Shown here in pieces: positions 9,296-17,084 of a stretch of 64,000 nt of DNA. A model generated the notes under the pieces. The model did no database searches, had not been told where the DNA came from, and saw nothing but the letters and a program-made list of their open reading frames with translations. Every line of letters begins with the position of its first letter. Position 1 is the first letter of the stretch. Origin of the DNA: Chitinophagales bacterium (GTDB lineage Bacteria; Bacteroidota; Bacteroidia; Chitinophagales; JADIYW01). Where the stretch lies: the NCBI GenBank assembly GCA_020636545.1, contig JACJXS010000012.1:128915-192914 (forward strand), written 5' to 3'. Made by a program: the position numbers and the translations under genes.

Positions 9296-10867
9296 ATGGA
9301 TATTCAAAATCAAACGGTCATTCCTGTAGAAAACCCAATTAACGGAAAAGTTTTATATGAGATTAATGACAATCCTGAAAATGTTGCAAGTTATTACAAG
9401 ATAGCTGATGAAGTTCAACAAAAAATTCAAGCAATGTCTATTAAAGAAAGAATTGCTGAAGTGGATAAAATTAATCAATATGTATTAGACCACAGTGATT
9501 TTATTTTAGATTGCATTATTGCAGAAACAGGCAAAGCTCGTACGGATGCCTTTGCTGCAGAAGTATTTGAAGTAGGCGATGTAATTGATGTTTATAAAAA
9601 ATTAGCTCCAAAATTATTAAAAGATAAAAATATTGACATGCCTGTTTTTTTAATGGGTAAAAAATGTAAACAATATTTTGAACCATTAGGAACTGTTTTA
9701 GTTATTACACCTTGGAATTTCCCATTTTATCAAGTGATAGTTCCTAGTTTACTATCTTTTCTTGCTGGAAATGCGACCATTGCTAAACCTTCAGAGGTTA
9801 CACCATTAAAACCTTTATGGGATCATTTCTTTGCCAACTCTGGCTTTATGAAAGATGCCATTCAAGTTGTTTTTGGTGGAAAGCAAGTTGGAGCTGCTTT
9901 AATTCAACAACGCCCACATAAAATTCACTTCACAGGCTCTGTAAAAAGTGGAAAAATCATTGGCAAATTAGCTGCAGAACAACTAATTCCTGTTGATTTA
10001 GAATTGGGTGGAAAAGATGCATCTATTGTTTTTGATGATATTAATATGGAAAGAACTGTAAATGGTGTGATGTGGGGAGCATTTACAAATGCTGGTCAAA
10101 ATTGTACTGGAATTGAAAGATTATACGTTCAAGAAACCATTTATGATAAGTTCGTTAATGAGTTGGTTAATAAGACAAAAAAGCTTAGAACTTCTCATAT
10201 TGATAGAGATACAAAATCTCCTGAAGATTGCGATATGGGAACAATGACAGCACCATTCCAAGTGGCTATCGTTGAAGAACATATTGAAGATGCTTTAGCT
10301 AAAGGTGCAAAGTTATTGTGTGGTGGCATTACTGAAAAAGGTTCTATGCACATGTTACCAACTATTTTAGAAAACTGCAATCACACAATGAAAATAGCTT
10401 CTGAAGAGACTTTTGGACCAACAGTGGCTATTATGAAATTCAAAACAGAAGCTGAAGCTATTGCTTTGGCTAATGATTCTATCTATGGTTTAGGTGGTTC
10501 TGTTTGGACCAAAGATTTAGCAAGAGGTGAGCGTGTTGCAAGAGCTATCAAAACAGGAAATTTCTGTATCAATAACCACATGATTAATGAAGCCAATCCT
10601 TATTTGCCTTTTGGTGGAACTAAAGATTCTGGTATTGGAAGATTTAAAGGCGAAGAAGGCATTTTGACTTTCTGTAATCATAAATCAGTGTTAATAGATA
10701 AAATGAGTGGCATTATTGAACCACATTGGTATCCATTTACCAATACTAAAGCTCAATTATTAAGAAACTTAATGGATAGTTGGTTCCAAAAATCAAGAAA
10801 TTATATCAAATTTGCTATCAATGGTTTAAAAATTGACAGCATTGGCACAAAAGAACAAATTAAATAG
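9296..10867 (+). CDS. NAD(P)-dependent aldehyde dehydrogenase
   Basis: A 523-residue member of the aldehyde dehydrogenase superfamily that oxidises an aldehyde to the acid (or a semialdehyde) in the cytoplasm. Landmarks are the cofactor segment TPWNFPFYQ, the nucleotide-binding FTGSVKSGK, the general-base segment LELGGK and the catalytic Cys270 in NAGQNCTG. The C-terminal region is longer than in the typical 480-residue enzyme, with about 40 extra basic residues after WYPF. It is followed 101 bases later by a GMC oxidoreductase and then a small partner, a layout that suggests alcohol to aldehyde to acid. The substrate cannot be named. The family call is firm. Confidence 0.93.
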   Translation: MDIQNQTVIPVENPINGKVLYEINDNPENVASYYKIADEVQQKIQAMSIKERIAEVDKINQYVLDHSDFILDCIIAETGKARTDAFAAEVFEVGDVIDVYKKLAPKLLKDKNIDMPVFLMGKKCKQYFEPLGTVLVITPWNFPFYQVIVPSLLSFLAGNATIAKPSEVTPLKPLWDHFFANSGFMKDAIQVVFGGKQVGAALIQQRPHKIHFTGSVKSGKIIGKLAAEQLIPVDLELGGKDASIVFDDINMERTVNGVMWGAFTNAGQNCTGIERLYVQETIYDKFVNELVNKTKKLRTSHIDRDTKSPEDCDMGTMTAPFQVAIVEEHIEDALAKGAKLLCGGITEKGSMHMLPTILENCNHTMKIASEETFGPTVAIMKFKTEAEAIALANDSIYGLGGSVWTKDLARGERVARAIKTGNFCINNHMINEANPYLPFGGTKDSGIGRFKGEEGILTFCNHKSVLIDKMSGIIEPHWYPFTNTKAQLLRNLMDSWFQKSRNYIKFAINGLKIDSIGTKEQIK

Positions 10868-10883
10868 TCAAACGAAAGGAAAA

Positions 10884-10897
10884 TATTAAGTAGTAAG
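10884..10897 (-). repeat. short AGT/ACT-type intergenic repeat
   Basis: TATTAAGTAGTAAG here is the reverse complement of CTTACTACTTAATA, a pattern that recurs in the next spacer of the same operon (12395-12428). Such low-complexity AGTA/ACTT repeats appear only in the spacers of this operon in this window. Confidence 0.45.
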
Positions 10898-10968
10898 ATG
10901 GAAAATAGAGTAGCAAGAAATAAACTACGAATCAGTAAAAATTAAGAACTCAAAATAAATAATTAAAT

Positions 10969-12348
10969 ATGATTTACGATTTTATTGTAGTAGGTTCAGG
11001 TAGCGGCGGTGGTGCTTTGGCATACTATTTACACAACAGTGGAGCGAAAGTTTTATTGCTAGAAGCAGGAAAGTTTTATCGTAAAGATACCTTTCCAAGA
11101 ACGGAAACCGAGGCATCTGCAAAATTATATTGGGGTGGTGGAATTGAGTTCTCACAAGATGGAAGAATGGGCTTTTTACGAGGTCGTTTAGTGGGAGGTG
11201 CTTCTATTTTATATCAATGTTTAATGGATAGATTTGACGACTTAGCATTTGATGATTGGAAAGCAGAAAGTGGTGTTAATTGGTTCAATAATACAGAAAT
11301 GGACAAACACTATTCTCAAGTAGAATCAGACTTAGCTTTACATACATTTGTGAAAGAAGAGATGCGAAATAATGGTCGTTTATTTTCTGAAGCTTGCGAT
11401 AAATTAGGGTACAAATGGGGTTATTTAAGAAGAGGTCAAAGTGATTGTGCACCTGAACGAGATAATGACTGTATCGCTTGTTTAGGTGGCTGCCATAGAG
11501 ATTCTAAGCAAAGTTCTTTAGTAGCTTTTGTACAAAAAGCCGAAAAAACTGGTATGGACATAAAGGCTGAAGTGGAGATTGGAAAAGTAGAACCCAATGC
11601 AGATACTTGTAAAGTTTATGGTACACACCTAGGTAATAAAGTAATGTTTGAAGGTAAGAAAGTAATTCTTTCTGGTGGTGCTTTTGGTTCTACCAAAATG
11701 ATGTTACAATCAGGTTATAAATCAAAATTACCGATGTTAGGACAAAAATTTGCCTCACATCCACAATTTATGTGGTTTGGTTTCCAAAAAGATTATGTTG
11801 ATGCACACAAAGGAATGTTCCAAAACGTTGCCTCAAAAGATCCAAACTTCAGAAAAGAAGGTTTTAAATTAGAAAATGTTTTCGCTTCTCCTGTTTCTAT
11901 CGGAATGTTGTTTGGAGATGTTGGTAAGAAACATCAAGATTATTTAAAAAGATACCGACACATGCAGTGTATTGAAGTAGCAGTTCGAGATGAAAATGTT
12001 GGAGAAATAAGAGTGGACAACCAAGGTAAAATGATTATTCATAAGCCTTTAACCGACCAAGATAATATTAGAAAAAATAAAGGTTTAGATGTCATCAGAA
12101 AAGTGCTACATGCATCAGGAGCTGAAGAAATTTATGAATCAGATTTATATTTTGGCTTACACTTGATGGGTGGTTGTGTTATGGGTGTTGATGCTACAAA
12201 ATCTGTTGTCGATCCAGAATTTAGAGTGCATGGAGAAAAGACATTGTATATTGCAGATTCCAGTATTTATCCAAATGCCCCAGGCATTAATCCCGCATTA
12301 ACAATTATGTCATTAGGAAACCGATTAGCTAACCAATTAACGAAATAA
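10969..12348 (+). CDS. GMC-family FAD oxidoreductase with four-cysteine insert
   Basis: A 459-residue flavoprotein of the glucose-methanol-choline oxidoreductase superfamily, which oxidises alcohols. The N-terminal dinucleotide fold is VVGSGSGGG (residues 7-15), the second FAD segment is RGRLVGGAS, and the C-terminal active-site region includes LHLMGGCVMG and the closing FAD motif PGINPALTIMSLGNRLA. A compact cluster Cys160-x7-Cys168-x2-Cys171-x3-Cys175 sits mid-chain; similar clusters occur in some family members and might bind an iron-sulphur centre or be structural (inference). It lacks a signal peptide. It lies between an aldehyde dehydrogenase and a 133-residue protein. The electron acceptor is unknown. 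Confidence 0.88.
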   Translation: MIYDFIVVGSGSGGGALAYYLHNSGAKVLLLEAGKFYRKDTFPRTETEASAKLYWGGGIEFSQDGRMGFLRGRLVGGASILYQCLMDRFDDLAFDDWKAESGVNWFNNTEMDKHYSQVESDLALHTFVKEEMRNNGRLFSEACDKLGYKWGYLRRGQSDCAPERDNDCIACLGGCHRDSKQSSLVAFVQKAEKTGMDIKAEVEIGKVEPNADTCKVYGTHLGNKVMFEGKKVILSGGAFGSTKMMLQSGYKSKLPMLGQKFASHPQFMWFGFQKDYVDAHKGMFQNVASKDPNFRKEGFKLENVFASPVSIGMLFGDVGKKHQDYLKRYRHMQCIEVAVRDENVGEIRVDNQGKMIIHKPLTDQDNIRKNKGLDVIRKVLHASGAEEIYESDLYFGLHLMGGCVMGVDATKSVVDPEFRVHGEKTLYIADSSIYPNAPGINPALTIMSLGNRLANQLTK

Positions 12349-12394
12349 TTATAAATTATATGATTGAATAGTTTTGTAAGCTTGAAAAACTATC

Positions 12395-12428
12395 CTACTT
12401 ACTACTCAATACTCACTACTTAATACTT
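12395..12428. repeat. low-complexity ACT-rich repeat
   Basis: The spacer before the 133-residue gene carries CTACTTACTACTCAATACTC followed by ACTACTTAATACTT, a degenerate tandem of ACTnACT/ACTTA units related in inverse orientation to 10884-10897. Just upstream ATAGTTTT and AAAACTAT form an 8-base inverted repeat around 12368-12392. Confidence 0.5.
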
Positions 12429-12434
12429 AAAAAG

Positions 12435-12836
12435 ATGAATAAGTTTAGCAATAGAGCAATTAAAGGAATTTGTAAAGCAGGTGATGTTTATTTACCTCAA
12501 AATGGAGAATTTCCAAAATATAGCGATGTCGGTGGCACACAATTTTTAGACATGATGATAGAAAATGCACCACCTGAAGATATTAAAGCCTTGAATTTAG
12601 CAATGGCTATTATTTCATTTTTGCCAAATTTTATGGTTGCTTGGTTGGTGAATTGGTTTGCTTCAGCAACCAAAAGTTCCAGTAATGGAATTATCGCATC
12701 AAATTTACGACAATTACACATGGGATTACGTGGTTTAGTTTATGGTACATACTATTCAGAATTAATCAACCCAAATTATAAAGGCAAAACACCTTTAGAA
12801 TTATTAGATTATAGTATAAATAGAGTCGAAGACTAA
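12435..12836 (+). CDS. small partner protein of the GMC oxidoreductase (subunit-3-like)
   Basis: A 133-residue protein of unknown biochemical role. It has one hydrophobic stretch (MAIISFLPNFMVAWLVNWF, about residues 56-74) and a conserved-looking end (GLRGLVYGTYYSE, then GKTPLELL). The size, the position directly after a GMC oxidoreductase and the tail pattern recall the small gluconate-2-dehydrogenase subunit-3-like proteins that accompany such flavoproteins, but I could not confirm membership. It may anchor or chaperone the oxidoreductase. It is the last gene of the operon and is followed by a strong intrinsic terminator. Confidence 0.7.
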   Translation: MNKFSNRAIKGICKAGDVYLPQNGEFPKYSDVGGTQFLDMMIENAPPEDIKALNLAMAIISFLPNFMVAWLVNWFASATKSSSNGIIASNLRQLHMGLRGLVYGTYYSELINPNYKGKTPLELLDYSINRVED

Positions 12837-12838
12837 AA

Positions 12839-12982
12839 CTAAAAAAGATACTTTTCACAAGGCGTTTCAATCTGGAACGCCTTTTTTATTTGTTTTATGC
12901 TGAAATTAGTTTGCATATAGATAACTCCTACAAAATTATCACTTTCATTGAGTGGTTTTAAATAAATTGTATTACCTTTCAT
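12839..12982 (-). CDS. possible 47-residue small protein
   Basis: A minus-strand ATG at 12982 opens 47 sense codons ending at TAG (12839-12841). The product begins MKGNTIYLKPLNESDNFVG and ends KAFQIETPCEKYLF, with codon use like the neighbours. On the plus strand its last third coincides with the operon terminator hairpin, which argues for caution. A TATCTTTA sequence lies on the minus strand at 13005-13012, about 25 bases before the start, and could be a -7 element, but no -33 TTG was found. It may be a real small gene, a remnant of a longer one, or chance. Confidence 0.3.
   Translation of the reverse strand: MKGNTIYLKPLNESDNFVGVIYMQTNFSIKQIKKAFQIETPCEKYLF
12859..12887 (+). terminator. intrinsic terminator of the ALDH-GMC operon
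   Basis: A 10-bp stem AAGGCGTTTC / GGAACGCCTT (one G-T pair) with a 5-base loop is followed directly by a T run. It lies 23 bases after the stop of the 133-residue gene. Confidence 0.9.
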
Positions 12983-13030
12983 ATCTAAAAATTTTTGTGA
13001 ATTTTAAAGATAAAAAGCTTATATTTGAGA

Positions 13031-13251
13031 GTTATAACGTAGCTTGGGAGAACGATCACCGTAGGTGTCGCTTGAACATCTGTTTTGCAAGATAGCGGGT
13101 GAAGTGCTACTATTGTTCAGAAGTGTAAATTTGAACGGTAGTAATTCTGCCTCTGACGGGTGTTATTACCTGTCAGCAAATAAATATGAAAAAGTTAAGA
13201 TAGAATAATTAAGAAAAAGGAATTTTAGACAAAAGGTGATAATACCTTTTT
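13031..13251 (+). ncRNA. candidate structured RNA or repeat element ending in a terminator-like hairpin
   Basis: The first 146 bases are about 44% G+C by hand count, against very AT-rich flanks. Several hairpins can be drawn: CGA-t-CACC / GGTG-TCG around 13053-13070, CTAC...GTTCA / TGAAC...GTAG at 13107-13141, and CTGACGGGT / ACCTGTCAG at 13153-13176 with a 6-base loop. A further hairpin AAAAGGT / ACCTTTT at 13231-13250 followed by T resembles an intrinsic terminator for plus-strand transcription. I do not recognise SRP RNA, tmRNA, RNase P RNA or a known riboswitch core, and no clear open frame crosses it. It could be an ncRNA, a repeat element or a relic of a mobile gene. Confidence 0.4.
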
Positions 13252-13321
13252 GAGTGTAAGAAAAAACCAAGTAAAGTAATTTTTGTATTAAAATAAAATG
13301 TATATTTAGAGTAGGATTTAA

Positions 13322-13812
13322 GCAAAAAACTGTAAACTATATTTAGGACGATACTTTTATCTTGACAAAGGTTTTAGTGTAAGTTTTACAACGATAACGG
13401 CATTGGCTCTCTTCCATATAGTTTTAATCATAATTCTCAAAAGACTAGATAAAATTGAATTAGATTTACCAATATCTAATTTAAAAAAAACATTTTCAAT
13501 CATTGTATATGTATTACTATTATTTCTTTTTGTTTTTTGTTAGAAATGGGTTTACGAATGAACCTCAATTATTGGTTAAAAGACAAAACAATAGAAATAA
13601 TTGAGTTGCAAGTCATAGACAAGAATATTTCATACGAGAAAGCAACTGATTATTATATCGTTTTTAACTCAAATTATGGAAGATTAAAAAACAAAGTAAG
13701 TAGAAGAAACTACAAATCATTTTTGATTGGAGAAAAATATAAAGCTTCAGTGAACAAAGGCTTTATTGAAGGATATTTTTTGACAGAACCATTTAATAAA
13801 ATTAATGACTAA
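13322..13812 (+). pseudogene. frameshifted two-TM small membrane protein
   Basis: One frame is open from 13322 to a TAG at 13541-13543 and reads two hydrophobic spans (FTTITALALFHIVLIIIL and TFSIIVYVLLLFLFVF) joined by a charged loop, but has no ATG. A second frame, from about 13537 to 13812, continues as a soluble tail (LRMNLNYWLKDKTIEI up to YFLTEPFNKIND). Re-reading one base in the T6 run at 13533-13538 fuses them into a plausible protein of about 160 residues: two membrane helices then a beta-rich external domain. The 5' end is also missing (TAA at 13319). It looks like a degraded or imported gene. The ORF 13537-13812 alone could be misread as a 91-residue hypothetical. Programmed frameshifting is possible but the site is not a canonical slippery heptamer. 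Confidence 0.55.
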
Positions 13813-13911
13813 TGAGAAAAACTGAACAAAACATTATGATTGTTCTGATTAAACCAAAAATCACTTTACAACTTACACAGTTTGTGAGATACTAACCTAC
13901 CTAAAAAAAGT

Positions 13912-14460
13912 TTACTTCTTTTTTGGTGCGATATAGGCTATCATTTTTTTTCCTTCTAAATTTGGCATGGCTTCTAATGAACCATATTCCTTTAAAGCAT
14001 CTGCAAATTGTAATAATACTAACTCTCCTCTATCTTTAAATTGAATTGCACGACCTCTAAATTGAACATAAATTTTCACTTTTGAACCCTCTTGCAAAAA
14101 GCTTATTGCATGTTTTAATTTAAAGCCTAAATCATGGTCGTCTGTATTTGGGGTAAAACGAATTTCTTTAACTTCCGTTTTTTTCTGTTTAGCCTTAATT
14201 TCTTTGTCCTTCTTCTTTTTGACGTATAAGAATTTGTTATAATCCACTAAACGACAAACAGGCGGAACTGCTTTGGGTGAAATTTCCACTAAATCAACCT
14301 CTAATTCTTTGGCTAATTCTAATGCTTTTTGAATGGAATAAACGCCTGGTTCAATTTCTTCGCCTACTAAACGTACTTCAGCAACAGTAATATCTTTATT
14401 TAATCTGTGTTCCGTTTGTTTTTTCTTAATTGGCGGAAAATTTCTTCTTTTAGGTATCAA
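13912..14460 (-). CDS. infC: translation initiation factor IF-3
   Basis: IF-3 binds the 30S subunit, prevents premature 50S joining and proofreads start-codon choice. The 182-residue protein has the N-domain signature HRLNKDITVAEVRLVGEE, the linker of lysines (about residues 80-95) and the C-domain VKEIRFTPNTDDHD, ending in the typical IAPKKK. In this frame the only usual start codon after the upstream stop is TTG at 14460, followed by ATA; there is no ATG. A non-ATG start is a known feature of infC, where it permits feedback by IF-3. The gene is 38 bases after thrS. The usual next genes, rpmI and rplT, are absent. Confidence 0.95.
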   Translation of the reverse strand: MIPKRRNFPPIKKKQTEHRLNKDITVAEVRLVGEEIEPGVYSIQKALELAKELEVDLVEISPKAVPPVCRLVDYNKFLYVKKKKDKEIKAKQKKTEVKEIRFTPNTDDHDLGFKLKHAISFLQEGSKVKIYVQFRGRAIQFKDRGELVLLQFADALKEYGSLEAMPNLEGKKMIAYIAPKKK

Positions 14461-14498
14461 ATTGTTTTAATTATGAGTTTAAAATATGATGTTTTTAA

Positions 14499-16424
14499 TT
14501 AATTCTCTAATTCTTTTTGCAAAAGTAAATTAAAATCTTGAATTGTAAAAGTACCAATATCACCTTTTCCATGTTTTCGGACAGAAATTTGTTGGTTTTC
14601 AACTTCTTTTTCTCCGATTACTAACATATAAGGAATTTTCATCAACTCTGCATCTCGAATTTTCTTACCGATTTTCTCAGCTCGTTCATCTAAAGTAATT
14701 CTAAAACCATTAGCTTTCAATTCATTTGCAATTTGTGTTGAAAAATCCAAAAACTTATCAGAAATTGGTAAAATAGCTACTTGTTTAGGAGTCAGCCAAA
14801 GAGGAAAATTACCAGCATAATGTTCCAACAAAAATCCAATAAATCTTTCGTGCGTACTCAATGGTGCTCGATGGATAATTATTGGATAATCTTCTTGATT
14901 TTCTTTATTGACATACTTCAAATTAAATCTTCTACCTTGAGCAAAATCTACTTGGTTAGTTGCCAAAGTAAATTCTCTACCTATGACAGAATAGATTTGA
15001 ATATCGATTTTTGGACCATAAAACGCCGCTTCATCAGGTACCTCATCAAATGGAATATTGGAGCTTATCAATACATCACGCACCATTTTTTCAGTTTCTA
15101 TCCAAAGTTCTGGTTCATTGATATATTTTTGTCCTAATTTTGATGGTTCGTGCTTACTTAAACGCATTTTATATTTCTCAATTCCAAATATTTTAAAATA
15201 CTTTAAATACATTTCGTTTACGGCTCTAAATTCTTGTTCAAATTGCTCTTTTGTACAATAAATATGAGCATCATTCATTTGCAATGAACGCACACGCATT
15301 AATCCAAATAAACTTCCAGAATCTTCATAACGATAACAAGTTCCGTACTCAGCTAGTCTAATTGGCAAATCTTTATAAGACTTTGGAATTGCTCCAAATA
15401 TTTTATGATGATGAGGGCAGTTCATCGCTTTTAGATAATATTTTACATTATCTAATTCCATTGGTGGAAACATACTTTCAGCATAGTATGGTAAATGCCC
15501 ACTTCTTAGATACAAAGCTTCTTTGGCAATATGAGGTGTACGCACACGAGAATAGCCTGCTTCATCTTCTGTTTTTTTGGCTAATTCTTCAATTTTCTCA
15601 ATTAAGAAACCACCATTTGGCAACCACAATGGCAAACCTGGTCCAACTTCTTCATCAAAAGTATAAATTTGTAATTGTTGTCCCAATTTTCTATGATCAC
15701 GTTTCTCTGCCTCTTCCAACATCAACAAATAATCGTCTAATTCTTGCTGATTTGGAAAAGTAACACCATAAATCCGAGTTAATTGCTTTCTCTTTTCATC
15801 GCCACGCCAATAAGCACCAGCGATTTTCATCAATTTAATTGATTTTATAAAACCTGTATTTGGTATATGTGGTCCTCTACATAAATCGGTAAAATTTCCT
15901 TGAGTATAAAACGTAATTTCGCCATCATTAAGACCATCAAGTAATTCCAACTTATACTCATCTCCTTTTTCAGTAAAATATTGAATAGCATCAGCCTTAC
16001 TAATTTCTTGACGTTTATATTCTGATTTTTGTGCCGCCAAATCCTTCATCTTCTTTTCTATCTTCACTAAATCATTTGCAGAAACAACATTATCTCCAAA
16101 ATCAACATCATAGTAAAATCCATTGTCTATTGGAGGTCCAATTCCAAACTTCACACCTGTATATAAACTTTCTAAAGCCTCTGCCAACAAGTGTGCTGAT
16201 GAGTGCCAAAAAGTTTGTTTTCCATCATTTTCGTTCCACGTCAATAATTCTAGCGTAGCATCATCATTAATTGGAAGTGTAGCATCACAAACTTTATTAT
16301 TAATTTTAGCAGACAAAATCTTTTTACCTAAACTATTACTTAGTTTATTTGCGATATCTAACGCAGTTATTCCTTTATCATATTCACGTACTGCACCGTC
16401 TGGAAATGTTATTTTTATACTCAT
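14499..16424 (-). CDS. thrS: threonyl-tRNA synthetase
   Basis: Charges tRNA-Thr with threonine in the cytoplasm. The 641-residue length is full. Domains in order: TGS (about 1-60), editing domain with the HSSAH motif near residue 73, the class II catalytic core with the zinc-binding NCPHHH region, motif 2 around YGTCYRYEDSG, motif 3 at HRAPLSTHERFIGFLLEH, and a C-terminal anticodon-binding domain beginning near TPKQVAILPIS. It starts at an ATG at 16424, behind a canonical promoter, and is followed by infC on the same transcript. Confidence 0.97.
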   Translation of the reverse strand: MSIKITFPDGAVREYDKGITALDIANKLSNSLGKKILSAKINNKVCDATLPINDDATLELLTWNENDGKQTFWHSSAHLLAEALESLYTGVKFGIGPPIDNGFYYDVDFGDNVVSANDLVKIEKKMKDLAAQKSEYKRQEISKADAIQYFTEKGDEYKLELLDGLNDGEITFYTQGNFTDLCRGPHIPNTGFIKSIKLMKIAGAYWRGDEKRKQLTRIYGVTFPNQQELDDYLLMLEEAEKRDHRKLGQQLQIYTFDEEVGPGLPLWLPNGGFLIEKIEELAKKTEDEAGYSRVRTPHIAKEALYLRSGHLPYYAESMFPPMELDNVKYYLKAMNCPHHHKIFGAIPKSYKDLPIRLAEYGTCYRYEDSGSLFGLMRVRSLQMNDAHIYCTKEQFEQEFRAVNEMYLKYFKIFGIEKYKMRLSKHEPSKLGQKYINEPELWIETEKMVRDVLISSNIPFDEVPDEAAFYGPKIDIQIYSVIGREFTLATNQVDFAQGRRFNLKYVNKENQEDYPIIIHRAPLSTHERFIGFLLEHYAGNFPLWLTPKQVAILPISDKFLDFSTQIANELKANGFRITLDERAEKIGKKIRDAELMKIPYMLVIGEKEVENQQISVRKHGKGDIGTFTIQDFNLLLQKELEN

Positions 16425-16434
16425 AATTAAACTA

Positions 16435-16464
16435 CAAAACTAATTATATCTATGCATTAAACAA
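16435..16464 (-). promoter_or_regulatory. Bacteroidota-type promoter of thrS-infC
   Basis: On the minus strand TTG (16462-16464) is followed after 19 bases by TAGTTTTG (16435-16442), matching the TTG-N19-21-TAnnTTTG consensus, 11 bases upstream of the thrS ATG. Confidence 0.7.
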
Positions 16465-16623
16465 AATAGTTAAAATTAAATCTATAAAAATAATCATAAA
16501 CAAATTTATGTTTCTATAAACCCTAATTACATTCCAAAATTATTCCTGCATAAATGATAACAATAAGTTCTATTACTGACAAATATCATTTTATTATCTT
16601 GGCAGAATCAATATTTTTGTATT

Positions 16624-17001
16624 GTGCAAAAGCTATTATTCATATATATTGCCCTTATTATCTTCATCAGACCTGCTGTACCTGCTTTTGTATATTTTTT
16701 AAACTACGATTATATTTCTAAAACACTTTGTGAAAACAAAAACAAACCTGAAGAACATTGCAATGGACATTGTTATTTAAATAAAAATATTAGTAAAGAT
16801 ATTCAAGATAATAACAAAGGTACTTCCAATACTAAATCTATTGAAGTCATCGATTTTATTGCTATTTGTGATTACCAAAAATGGCTTTCACCAACTTCAA
16901 TTTTTAGTACAAAAGATTGTCAAAATTTTGAAAATTATAGTGATAATTATGTTTTTAATTATTGTTCAAGATTCTTTCATCCACCTACCACATTAATATA
17001 A
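16624..17001 (+). CDS. small CNGHC-motif membrane-anchored protein of a metal operon
   Basis: A 125-residue protein starting at GTG (16624); no ATG is in frame nearby. One N-terminal hydrophobic segment (LLFIYIALIIFIRPAVPAF) could be a signal or anchor. It is followed by YDYISKTLCENKNKPEEHC and the motif CNGHCYL. I recall similar small proteins (CNGKCYL type) next to metal-related TonB receptors in Bacteroidota, without a proven role. Seven cysteines are present, mostly beyond the membrane segment, which fits a metal-handling or redox task. It heads a three-gene set with the YtkA-like lipoprotein and the copper-type receptor. Confidence 0.7.
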   Translation: MQKLLFIYIALIIFIRPAVPAFVYFLNYDYISKTLCENKNKPEEHCNGHCYLNKNISKDIQDNNKGTSNTKSIEVIDFIAICDYQKWLSPTSIFSTKDCQNFENYSDNYVFNYCSRFFHPPTTLI

Positions 17002-17084
17002 ATTTCAACCAAACACAATTGAGCATTACTTATATTATAGATATAAGTATTCAAATTTATATTATTAAATTTAAAGAAAAAATC

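Noticed and set aside
13031..13176. Integron attC site or known riboswitch
   Set aside because: The core sites RYYYAAC/GTTRRRY are not matched and no recognisable riboswitch or SRP/tmRNA/RNase P core is present.
13537..13812. Independent 91-residue hypothetical gene starting at TTG
   Set aside because: The upstream frame reads into it across a T6 run and supplies two membrane spans, so it is better seen as the 3' part of a broken gene.
14781..16443. Several plus-strand ORFs opposite thrS
   Set aside because: They are antisense shadows of thrS with no domain or promoter support.
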